Shown: one piece after another, positions 1 through 5,994 of the stretch
Position numbering within the stretch: position 1 is the first letter of the stretch
Layout of the letters: each line of letters begins with the position of its first letter
Origin: JAFGQJ01 sp964588525
GTDB lineage: Bacteria; Spirochaetota; Spirochaetia; SZUA-6; DRHE01
NCBI GenBank assembly: GCA_964588525.1
Contig: CAZPQC010000053.1
Location: 1 to 24,695 of the forward strand
Reading direction: 5' to 3'
Length of the DNA stretch: 24,695 nucleotides
Translations under genes and position numbers: made by a program
Notes under the pieces: generated by a model
What the model saw: the letters and a program-made list of their open reading frames with translations, nothing else
Database searches by the model: none
Told to the model about the DNA's origin: nothing

Positions 1-1
1 C

Positions 2-277
2 ACGTCCATGCATCTGGGTGAGGACCGTGCCGACTTCCACGGCAAGCGAATCGTTTCCACCGGAGCACCCGTGAAGGTCGGTGCTCACCGCCGTTGGAAG
101 CGCTTCAAAGATTTCAACTACCACAGTGATGACTTCGAGCGCCTGGGGAAAGATTTCGAAAGGGAATGTAAAGACCAGATCCGCAAGGGTCTGGTCGGCT
201 ACGCCAAGGCCCAGCTGTTTCCCCAGCGCCTGTGTGTGGATTTCGCCGAGAAATGGTTGGAGCGAAACCGGCGCTAG
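2..277 (+). CDS. Aminoglycoside N(3)-acetyltransferase-like protein, C-terminal fragment
   Basis: The frame is open from the window edge, so only the last 91 residues are visible and the true start lies upstream. The first residues, TSMHLGEDRA, match the active-site strand of the AAC(3)/YokD fold, where a Thr-Ser/Ala-x-His-x-x-Glu segment is conserved. The stretch RRWKRFKDFNYHSDDFERLG fits the family's C-terminal 'W-x-x-F-x-D...DDF' region. Known members transfer acetyl from acetyl-CoA to the 3-amino group of aminoglycosides, but many chromosomal homologues have unknown substrates, so resistance should not be assumed. The gene converges on the DiNase gene across a short GC-rich spacer. Its context is otherwise outside the window. 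Confidence 0.7.
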   Translation, partial: TSMHLGEDRADFHGKRIVSTGAPVKVGAHRRWKRFKDFNYHSDDFERLGKDFERECKDQIRKGLVGYAKAQLFPQRLCVDFAEKWLERNRR

Positions 278-280
278 CGA

Positions 281-349
281 CTAGGCGCCCCGATCTATAG
301 AGCCCCGGCCGCGGGCGCCCGCCCAGGGCGGTTCGCCGGCGAATCCTAG
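281..349. terminator. GC-rich inverted repeat between convergent genes, possible bidirectional terminator
   Basis: The outer arms CTAGGCGCC (281-289) and GGCG-aat-CCTAG (338-349) can pair around a very GC-rich centre that contains GGGCGCCC. There is no U-run on either strand, so a classic intrinsic terminator is not shown. The position between two converging genes is the main support. Confidence 0.3.
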
Positions 350-678
350 TGATCGCAGGTGTTGTCCCCCGCCTCCAGATTCCCCTTCAGGTAGCTGTCC
401 ACCACCATATCGGGAGTCTCACTGGGTGCGCCGCAGATCACCTCGATTCCCGCCTGTTCGAAGATCAGCTGCGCCCTGTTACCCATGCCGCCGGCAATGA
501 CCAGGGTCACCCCCCGCTCTTTGAGCCAGCGTGGCAACAGGCCGGGTTCGTGGGGCGGAGGCGTGATATCCTCTCGTCCCTGGACCGCTTGACCTTCGAT
601 TTCGAACAGCGAGAACTGCTCGCTGTGTCCAAAGTGCTGCGAAAGCTTGCCGCCTTGAATAGGCATTGCAATTTTCAT
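346..678 (-). CDS. DiNase/NifX-like (NifB-X family) metallocofactor-binding protein, downstream of mrp
   Basis: This 110-residue protein is a single dinitrogenase iron-molybdenum cofactor biosynthesis domain (DiNase_FeMo-co type, the RNase H-like fold of NifX, NafY and the orange protein ORP). It opens with MKIAMPIQGGKLSQHFGHSE, the family's typical N-terminus in which the HFG segment lies near the cofactor site. VIAGGMGNRA near residue 60 is the second family hallmark. The tail ends in a Cys-Asp-His. Its start codon overlaps the stop of the upstream mrp gene in an ATGA arrangement, so translation is coupled. In Desulfovibrio MrpORP the same two domains form one polypeptide; here they are separate. 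No nif genes are present, so a nitrogenase role is unlikely. A metal or Fe-S/Mo-S cluster carrier role with the Mrp ATPase is inferred. Confidence 0.88.
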   Translation of the reverse strand: MKIAMPIQGGKLSQHFGHSEQFSLFEIEGQAVQGREDITPPPHEPGLLPRWLKERGVTLVIAGGMGNRAQLIFEQAGIEVICGAPSETPDMVVDSYLKGNLEAGDNTCDH

Positions 679-1505
679 TCTTGTATCCCTCCGTGAATCA
701 ATTTGTCGATTATGACGCTGAAATCCTCTTTGCCTCGTTCATCCCGCAGAACGTAGGGCTGGCCCTCGTCGGTAGAGGCTACGATCTCCGGGCGGATCGG
801 GATTCTGCCGAGGAAGGGGACCCCCATCTCCCGGGCTGTACGCTCGCCACCGCCTGATGAAAAAAGATCGATCTTACCACCGCAATGCGGGCAGATCAAC
901 CCGCTCATGTTTTCCAAAATACCTACAACCGGCATGTTGACCTGCCGGCAGAAGGTGATGGATTTTCGAATATCCAGGAGAGAGATCTCCTGGGGCGTGG
1001 TGACGATGATTCCCCGCGCGCCGTGCATGACCTGGGCCACGGTCAGCGGTTCATCGCCGGTTCCGGGGGGAGAGTCGATGAGCAGGTAGTCCAGTTCTCC
1101 CCACAGCACATCGGAAATAAACTGTTTGATTGCCCCGATCTTCAATGGCCCCCTCCAGATGACCGCCATGTCCCGATCCTCCAGCAAAGCAGCCATGGAC
1201 ACGACCTTCATCCGCTCGCCGTAGGGAATAGGCAAAAGGTGCTGTCCGCTCATCTTCACCGGTTCCCCCTCCAATCCGAGCATCTTTATGGTGCTCGGAC
1301 CGTGAAGATCCACATCCATCAAACCGACGGAGTAGCCTTTTTCAGCCAATGCGGCTGCCAGATTCACGGCAACCGTGCTCTTTCCCACTCCGCCCTTTCC
1401 GCTCATGACCAGAAATTTGTGTTTGATCCGGGCCAACTGCTCGGCGATTCGCTTGTCCTGCTCCTGACGTTCCTTCTCCTGATTTTTCGTATGTGCCTCT
1501 GACAT
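675..1505 (-). CDS. Mrp/NBP35-family Fe-S cluster carrier ATPase
   Basis: The protein has 276 residues from the ATG at 1505. That start has a strong ribosome site (GGAAGGAAG) just upstream and leaves out 13 extra codons in the open frame. Residues 35-44 carry the deviant Walker A motif SGKGGVGKST. MDVDLHGPS near residues 63-71 and LIDSPPGTGD near 142-151 are the switch I and Walker B-like segments. Cys205 and Cys208 (CPHC) form the CxxC that binds a bridging 4Fe-4S cluster in Mrp/ApbC dimers. The N-terminal 30 residues are charged and helical, and no ferredoxin domain is present. Family members assemble and transfer Fe-S clusters in the cytoplasm. Coupling to the DiNase gene below and divergence from the DUF134 operon point to an ORP-type complex. 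Confidence 0.92.
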   Translation of the reverse strand: MSEAHTKNQEKERQEQDKRIAEQLARIKHKFLVMSGKGGVGKSTVAVNLAAALAEKGYSVGLMDVDLHGPSTIKMLGLEGEPVKMSGQHLLPIPYGERMKVVSMAALLEDRDMAVIWRGPLKIGAIKQFISDVLWGELDYLLIDSPPGTGDEPLTVAQVMHGARGIIVTTPQEISLLDIRKSITFCRQVNMPVVGILENMSGLICPHCGGKIDLFSSGGGERTAREMGVPFLGRIPIRPEIVASTDEGQPYVLRDERGKEDFSVIIDKLIHGGIQE

Positions 1506-1556
1506 CGATATCTTCCTTCCTTGGACATTGCAGGCTTGGATCACGGATGGAATCGA

Positions 1557-1665
1557 AGATTGCGATCCATTCCTACAGCATACTATCGTTTATAAGATCG
1601 CAATTTCCGGTTATCGAAGCAAATGGAGATTGCGATGGCGTCTATCCCCATGTTATCGTTCATAA
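1557..1665. promoter_or_regulatory. Bipartite direct repeat phased at 70 bp in the divergent control region
   Basis: AGATTGCGAT occurs at 1557-1566 and again at 1627-1636. Each copy is followed after exactly 17 bases by TATCGTT(T/C)ATAA (1584-1595 and 1654-1665). The two units are therefore exactly 70 bp apart with identical internal spacing but unrelated spacer sequence. A third ATTGCGAT copy lies inverted at 1597-1604. On the minus strand TTGCGA (1603-1598) and TATGCT (1582-1577), 15 bases apart, could be a weak promoter for mrp that overlaps one box. The pattern suggests binding sites for a regulator of the leftward or both operons; which regulator is unknown. Confidence 0.55.
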
Positions 1666-1678
1666 TATAACAAATCTC

Positions 1679-1707
1679 TTGACAAATGAGAATATGCTCA
1701 TTATACT
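1679..1707 (+). promoter_or_regulatory. Sigma-70-type promoter for the DUF134 / DiNase / double-MinD operon
   Basis: TTGACA (1679-1684) and TATACT (1702-1707) are separated by exactly 17 bases. The predicted transcript start, near 1714, lies about 30 bases before the DUF134 start codon. Confidence 0.8.
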
Positions 1708-1727
1708 TTTAAATGAGAATATTCTCA
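1687..1727. promoter_or_regulatory. Twin palindromic operators overlapping the rightward promoter
   Basis: TGAGAATATGCTCA (1687-1700) fills most of the promoter spacer. TGAGAATATTCTCA (1714-1727), a perfect 14-base palindrome, covers the predicted transcription start. Both are preceded by AAA, and their centres are 27 bp apart. The placement is typical of repressor operators. The adjacent DUF134 HTH protein is the most obvious candidate binder (autoregulation), but this is inference. Confidence 0.7.
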
Positions 1728-1743
1728 ACAAAGGAATGGGTTT

Positions 1744-2265
1744 ATGGCCAAACCCAAGAAGGACAGACGGGTCCAGTATCCTCCGTCCGTAGTCTACTTC
1801 AAGCCCCAAGGTATCCCAATGGTTCGCCTTGAGCAAGAGACTCTTACAGTAGACGAGTACGAAGCGATCCGGTTGGTGGACAAAGACGGACTGGATCAGC
1901 AGGAGGCGGCTAAACGCATGGGTATTTCCCGCCCCACCTGCGCTCGTATCGTGGAGAGCGCCCACAAGAAAATAGCTGAAGCTCTAACCGAGGGAAAGGC
2001 TATTCGAATCGAAGGGGGAAACGTGGTACTCAAGCTGAATCGCTACCGATGTTCGAGTTGCGGTGCCCTCTGGGAAGCAGAACTCTCAACCGAGGAAGCG
2101 GAGGAACAACCCGCTCCCCCCTCCTGTCCGAAGTGCCACAGCGATCGAGTCATTGACTTCGCTCGACAGGCCGGCTGGCAGCCGGGCGGCGCATGGGGGA
2201 TGGGCCTGGGAGGTCCGGGACAGGGCCGACTTGGAAGAGGCGGGGGCCAACACTGGAATCCTTGA
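1744..2265 (+). CDS. DUF134 (UPF0251) helix-turn-helix regulator with zinc ribbon
   Basis: The protein has 173 residues, with AAAGGA upstream of the ATG. Residues 15-35 hold the family's conserved YFKPQGIPM segment. Residues 36-80 form a sigma-70 region-4-like HTH (DEYEAIRLVDKDGLDQQEAA followed by GISRPTCARIV). A zinc ribbon follows with Cys103/Cys106 and Cys128/Cys131. The tail (about 143-170) is Gly-rich, longer than the family core, and resembles the Gly-rich part of the zinc-ribbon miniprotein two genes downstream. DUF134 genes often sit beside DiNase and MinD-type genes, and the DNA-binding role is predicted from the HTH. It lies directly behind a promoter carrying two palindromes and heads the rightward operon, so it probably controls the locus. 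Confidence 0.85.
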   Translation: MAKPKKDRRVQYPPSVVYFKPQGIPMVRLEQETLTVDEYEAIRLVDKDGLDQQEAAKRMGISRPTCARIVESAHKKIAEALTEGKAIRIEGGNVVLKLNRYRCSSCGALWEAELSTEEAEEQPAPPSCPKCHSDRVIDFARQAGWQPGGAWGMGLGGPGQGRLGRGGGQHWNP

Positions 2266-2293
2266 GTTTGTCAATAATGTCAGGAGGTAACCT

Positions 2294-2674
2294 ATGAAGA
2301 TAGCAGTCAGTTCCAGCGGAACCGATCAGAGTGCCCGGGTGGATCCGCGCTTCGGTCGATGTGCCTATTTTCTCGTCATCGATACCGAAAGCGGCAAAAC
2401 CGAAGCCGTAGCCAATGCAGCCCAGTCGGCTGGTGGCGGGGCGGGAATCCAGGCTGCCCAAACCGTTGCCGATCATGGGGCGGAAACAGTTCTCACCGGC
2501 AATGTCGGCCCCAACGCCCATCGTGCCCTTCAGGCCGCGAAGATTTCGGTCATAACCGGGGTCAGCGGCACGGTTTCCGACGCCCTGAAGGCATTTCAGG
2601 ACGGAAAATACAAAGCCACGGAAAGCCCGACGGTGCAGCCCCACTTCGGCATGTCCGGACCGCGGAAGGAGTAG
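2294..2674 (+). CDS. DiNase/NifX-like cofactor-binding protein (orange-protein-like)
   Basis: The protein has 126 residues and begins after a near-perfect ribosome site, AGGAGGT. It is a second member of the DiNase_FeMo-co family. MKIAVSSSG is followed by DPRFGRCAYFLVID (about residues 17-30), then GGGAGIQAAQTVADHGAETV and LTGNVGPNA (about 68-76) with VSGTVSDAL after it. This longer form, with RFGR rather than HFGH, is the version usually found next to paired MinD-ferredoxin ATPases and is the closest match here to Desulfovibrio ORP. Family members bind metal-sulfur clusters noncovalently. The last 20 residues are polar and end in GMSGPRKE. It is 3 bp from the next gene. Confidence 0.88.
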   Translation: MKIAVSSSGTDQSARVDPRFGRCAYFLVIDTESGKTEAVANAAQSAGGGAGIQAAQTVADHGAETVLTGNVGPNAHRALQAAKISVITGVSGTVSDALKAFQDGKYKATESPTVQPHFGMSGPRKE

Positions 2675-2677
2675 CGT

Positions 2678-2893
2678 ATGCCAGGCAAAGATGGAAGGGG
2701 ACCCCGAACTGGGGGTGGACCAGGGGCCGGAGGCTCGGCCGGACCCGGCCGCGGGCGAGGCGGCGGTCGGGGTGCAGGACCAGGGGGCGGATGCCTCTGT
2801 CCGCAGTGTGGGGCTACCGTATCGCATCAACCCGGAACGCCCTGCAGCACCGTGCCCTGCCCGAAGTGCGGCGCACCCATGATCCGAGCTTAG
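2678..2893 (+). CDS. Gly-rich zinc-ribbon miniprotein of the ORP-like locus
   Basis: This is a 71-residue protein. Residues 1-38 are almost entirely Gly, Pro, Arg and Ala. Residues 39-66 form a compact Cys-rich module with Cys39, Cys41, Cys44, Cys56, Cys61 and Cys64 in a CxCxxC...C(x4)CxxC arrangement. The start follows the upstream stop by 3 bp, with GGAAGGAG as ribosome site, so the gene belongs to the operon. Similar 'MPGxDGxGP' proteins accompany DiNase and MinD genes in anaerobes. A metal-binding or partner-binding role is inferred and no function is established. Six cysteines are more than one zinc ribbon needs, so Fe-S binding is possible. Confidence 0.75.
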   Translation: MPGKDGRGPRTGGGPGAGGSAGPGRGRGGGRGAGPGGGCLCPQCGATVSHQPGTPCSTVPCPKCGAPMIRA

Positions 2894-2953
2894 ACAGGCT
2901 CTGAGCAATCACATCACAGATTCGCAATTCCACATTCCACGACAGGAAATACA

Positions 2954-4873
2954 ATGAAAATAACCGTAGCGAGCGGCAAGGGGGGCACGGGAAAGACCAC
3001 CCTTGTCGTGAACCTGGCCTGGACACTGGCTCAGGCGGGCAGGACAGTGACCCTGCTGGACTGCGACGTGGAGGAGCCGAACGATCATCTTTTTCTCGAT
3101 CCGGAGTTCACGCATTCGGAATCGGTGACCGTACTCAAACCGGTCCTGAATCAGGACAAATGTACGGGCTGCGGCCGCTGTGCAGAGGTCTGCGCCTACA
3201 ATGCGATCGCGGTCATCAAAGGCAGCGTCCTTATCTTTCCCGAGCTATGCCACGCCTGCGGCGCCTGCAGCACCCTCTGTCCGGAGCAGGCCTTGCGGGA
3301 AGAGCCGTTCGCCATCGGAACTGTACAAACGGGAACCGTCAAAGGATCATCCGGCGAGAATTCTTTTTTCTTCTCCCACGGGATTCTGAACGTCGGGGAA
3401 TCGATCGCCCCGAAAGTCGTACAGGCCGTGAAAAATCGAGCAACCCGGGAAGATTCCCGAGCCGAGGAACAAATCACCCTGATCGACGCCTCTCCCGGGA
3501 CCGCATGTCCGGTAGTGCAGAGTCTGAAAGGAAGCGATGCCTGTATCCTGGTCACCGAAGCCACACCCTTCGGCCTCCACGATCTGAAATTGGCTGTTTC
3601 CTTGAGCCTGCAGATGGGAATACCCACGGGGATCGTGATCAACCGCAGCAGCGGCGACGACTCCCTGATCGACGGGTACGCCGATGCCGTGTCGGTTCCC
3701 GTAATCGGCCGAATCCCCTTTAGCAGGCAGTATGCCGAACGCTACTCCCGGGGCGAAATCCTGGCCCGGGGCGAGCCGGAGCTCCAGCAGCAGCTTCTCC
3801 AAATCTTCGAGCGGATCACTGCACTGTCGGCGGACCCGGTTCCTCCGGCACCGGTTGAAGAAAGCTTCGCAGATCAAGGGGGCAAAGAACCTGCCACAGC
3901 TCCCGGGCCGGCAGGCCATGCCGCCGTAACCGAATCCGGGACCGATAAACCGGCGCGGGAGATCGGAATCATCAGCGGCAAGGGGGGCACGGGGAAAACC
4001 ACGGTGGCCGCCAGCCTGGCGGTTTTGGCAAAACAGGCAAATCGTCCTGAACCGGCAGGTACAAAGCCAATGGCCGTATTCTCGGATACGGATGTAGACG
4101 CTCCGGACCTCCACCTGCTTCTCAAACCTTCCGTGGTGGAAAGCCGCGCCTTTACCGGCGGTAAGATCTACCGCATCGATGAGGATGCCTGTACCGGCTG
4201 CGGAGACTGCGCCAAGGCCTGCCATTTTCAGGCGATTTATCCCGTATCCGAGGGGCAAAACGACAGGCCTCGCTACCGCATCGAGCCGCTGGACTGCGAG
4301 GGCTGCGGCCTGTGCTTCCACATATGCCCTGTTGAAGCGATCAGCTCCCGGGACAACATAAACGGTACCTGGTTCGTTTCCCGGAGCTTGTACGGTCCGA
4401 TGGCGCACGCCCGGCTGGGCATCGGAGAGGAGAACTCGGGAAAGCTCGTCACCGAGGTGCGGAACCGCGCTTCCCAGCTGGCCGCGCGCTACGGAGCTCG
4501 GTTCATCTTGAGTGACGGTCCTCCCGGAGTCGGCTGCCCGGTGATCTCCTCGATCACGGGTCTCGACCTGGTGCTGATCGTCACCGAACCGACAGTGTCC
4601 GGCGTCCATGACTTGCAGCGGGTCCTGGACTTGGCCGGCCACTTCGGAATCCCGGCAAAGGTGATCATCAACAAGGCCGACCTCAATCCCGATCAGTGCA
4701 GTAAGATCGAGGCCCTGGCAAATCAGGGAGGAGCTCCCTGCATCGGGAAAATTCCTTTCGATCCCCAGGTCCAGGAAGCGCTCATGCAGGGGATTCCCCT
4801 TGTGGAGTTCAGGGACGGTCCGGCGGCTCAGCAGATTCGCGCCATTTGGAGCATCCTCCAGGCAGAGACCTGA
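2954..4873 (+). CDS. Fused tandem MinD-type ATPase with four 4Fe-4S motifs
   Basis: The protein has 639 residues and two homologous halves. In half 1, SGKGGTGKTT (7-16) is a deviant Walker A, DCDVEEPN (36-43) is switch I, two 4Fe-4S motifs follow (Cys70/73/76/80 and Cys99/102/105/109), and LIDASPGT lies at 176-183. In half 2, SGKGGTGKTT is at 341-350, DTDVDAPD at 378-385, Cys413/416/419/423 and Cys448/451/454/458 form two more clusters, and DGPPGVGCP is at 521-529. A Pro/Ala/Glu-rich linker (about 293-335) joins them. Each half matches the MinD-ferredoxin ATPases encoded as two adjacent genes in ORP loci (DVU2103 and DVU2104 type). Such ATPases dimerise across the P-loop, so the fusion may be an obligate intramolecular pair. 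It probably uses ATP to load or reduce the DiNase partner's cluster (inference). GACAGGAAAT precedes the start. Confidence 0.92.
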   Translation: MKITVASGKGGTGKTTLVVNLAWTLAQAGRTVTLLDCDVEEPNDHLFLDPEFTHSESVTVLKPVLNQDKCTGCGRCAEVCAYNAIAVIKGSVLIFPELCHACGACSTLCPEQALREEPFAIGTVQTGTVKGSSGENSFFFSHGILNVGESIAPKVVQAVKNRATREDSRAEEQITLIDASPGTACPVVQSLKGSDACILVTEATPFGLHDLKLAVSLSLQMGIPTGIVINRSSGDDSLIDGYADAVSVPVIGRIPFSRQYAERYSRGEILARGEPELQQQLLQIFERITALSADPVPPAPVEESFADQGGKEPATAPGPAGHAAVTESGTDKPAREIGIISGKGGTGKTTVAASLAVLAKQANRPEPAGTKPMAVFSDTDVDAPDLHLLLKPSVVESRAFTGGKIYRIDEDACTGCGDCAKACHFQAIYPVSEGQNDRPRYRIEPLDCEGCGLCFHICPVEAISSRDNINGTWFVSRSLYGPMAHARLGIGEENSGKLVTEVRNRASQLAARYGARFILSDGPPGVGCPVISSITGLDLVLIVTEPTVSGVHDLQRVLDLAGHFGIPAKVIINKADLNPDQCSKIEALANQGGAPCIGKIPFDPQVQEALMQGIPLVEFRDGPAAQQIRAIWSILQAET

Positions 4874-4947
4874 AATACAGCCCTCACTGCCCCTTAAAAC
4901 TGGCCATCAGGATAGTGAAATTATTATATTGTGGGTCAGGAGGGTAT

Positions 4948-5310
4948 ATGAGCTCCTTGGATATAATGAGATGTACAGCCTGCCAGGGCGGGGAGCAGCC
5001 GCTTACCCGTGCGGAGATAGAGGATTACCTTCCTCAGGTTCCCGACTGGAAATTGGAGAGGGAGAACGGATCCTACCGTATCGAACGAAGTTTTCGGTTT
5101 CCCGACTTCACAACGGCTCTGAAGTTCACAAACAAAATCGGTGAGATGGCCGAGAAAGAAGGCCACCATCCTTCCGTTCTAACGGAGTGGGGCCGCGTGA
5201 CCGTGAGCTGGTGGACCCATAAGATCAGGGGACTGCACCGCAACGACTTCATAATGGCGGCCAAGAGCGAGAAGGCGTACCGGGATCTGCAGTTGGTGGA
5301 GAGGCGTTAG
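4948..5310 (+). CDS. Pterin-4a-carbinolamine dehydratase family protein
   Basis: The protein has 120 residues from the ATG at 4948. That start has a strong ribosome site (AGGAGGG, 4938-4944) and removes 34 unrelated upstream codons. The catalytic signature is complete: His73-His74-Pro75 in EKEGHHP, Trp81, His91 and Asp100. PCDs dehydrate 4a-hydroxytetrahydropterins. Bacteria lacking aromatic amino acid hydroxylases also keep homologues, some linked to molybdopterin cofactor metabolism. No hydroxylase gene is visible here, while a metal-sulfur cofactor locus lies just upstream and a molybdo-flavoenzyme operon lies elsewhere in the window. A Moco-related role is thus suggestive but unproven. 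An extra N-terminal CTAC motif (residues 9-12) precedes the domain. The 74-bp gap after the MinD gene shows no clear terminator. Confidence 0.88.
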   Translation: MSSLDIMRCTACQGGEQPLTRAEIEDYLPQVPDWKLERENGSYRIERSFRFPDFTTALKFTNKIGEMAEKEGHHPSVLTEWGRVTVSWWTHKIRGLHRNDFIMAAKSEKAYRDLQLVERR

Positions 5311-5322
5311 CGGCGACAGTCT

Positions 5323-5343
5323 CCGGGAGGCGCTCTGTCCCGG
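5323..5343. terminator. Weak hairpin between convergent genes
   Basis: CCGGGA (5323-5328) can pair with TCCCGG (5338-5343) around a 9-base loop in the 37-bp gap between two convergent genes. No U-run follows on either strand. Confidence 0.25.
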
Positions 5344-5347
5344 CCGG

Positions 5348-5992
5348 TCAGCCCGGCGTAACTACCTTGTACTCCTTGTCGACGATGTAATCGGCCCGGC
5401 TCTTGTGGGCCGAGATGATCCGGTGCTCGATTTCCAGCACTTTCTCCAAGAAATCCTCCTGAGCTTCCCTGGCCCGCTCCAGCCGGGACTGCAGGGTTTC
5501 CAGGTAGGTCAGATTGATGAACACCCGGGTGTCGACATTATCCAACGCGGTCGTGTAGGTCCCTTCGGCAACCACGGCGGCAACGCCCTGGAGGGAAACG
5601 GTCTCCTCGGTGATGCGATCCTCCCCATACACCACGAGGGGTTTCACAATCGTCTCCGCCCCCGCCCGGGCCTGGGCGAGGTGTTCATCCAGAAGATCCA
5701 GACGCACCTCCTGAGTGCCGACCCAGCGGATATCCCGGCGCCGTGTTCTGTCGTTGGTCTTCGGGGGATGGACAAAGTAGTCATCCTGCTGCAGCACCAG
5801 AGTCTTGAAGCCGCGCCGGCTCAGGGCATCGGCCACGGCCTGGCCGGTCTCTGACTTTCCGCTGCCCGACTCACCGGCAATGGTGATCGTGTAGATCCTC
5901 GGGGAGAATTGCAGCCGAGGCAGGATGCGATCCACGATCTGCTCGGCCGCCCGGCGGTGTTTGTCCTTGATGATGAGCTTGTCCCCGATCAT
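5348..5992 (-). CDS. Uridine-kinase-like P-loop kinase coupled to sucrose-phosphate synthase
   Basis: The protein has 214 residues from the ATG at 5992, two bases after the stop of the upstream glycosyltransferase gene and behind AAGGAGGGG. The longer open frame would overlap that gene. GESGSGKS (40-47) is a Walker A loop. QQDDYF near residues 68-73 is the acceptor-site segment typical of uridine kinase/phosphoribulokinase-type enzymes, and VVAEGTYT resembles their Walker B strand (V-x-x-E-G). The C-terminal part is rich in Arg and Glu, as expected for a lid domain. The substrate is unknown. Coupling to sucrose-phosphate synthase suggests phosphorylation of a sugar or nucleoside linked to sucrose metabolism, for example UDP-glucose supply. 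That link is inference. Confidence 0.75.
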   Translation of the reverse strand: MIGDKLIIKDKHRRAAEQIVDRILPRLQFSPRIYTITIAGESGSGKSETGQAVADALSRRGFKTLVLQQDDYFVHPPKTNDRTRRRDIRWVGTQEVRLDLLDEHLAQARAGAETIVKPLVVYGEDRITEETVSLQGVAAVVAEGTYTTALDNVDTRVFINLTYLETLQSRLERAREAQEDFLEKVLEIEHRIISAHKSRADYIVDKEYKVVTPG

Positions 5993-5994
5993 TC

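Noticed and set aside
1687..1727. Fur/PerR/Zur box
   Set aside because: The palindromes are 7-0-7 rather than the 7-1-7 arrangement of Fur-family sites, and no Fur-family gene is nearby.
346..2674. Nitrogenase cofactor genes (nifB/nifX)
   Set aside because: The DiNase domains are shared with NifX/NafY/NifB, but no nifH, nifD, nifK, nifE, nifN or radical-SAM nifB domain is present; the MinD/Mrp context points to an ORP-like system.
3347..4642. A 431-codon open frame on the minus strand
   Set aside because: It is antisense to the fused MinD gene, whose motifs are complete; its composition is that of a shadow.
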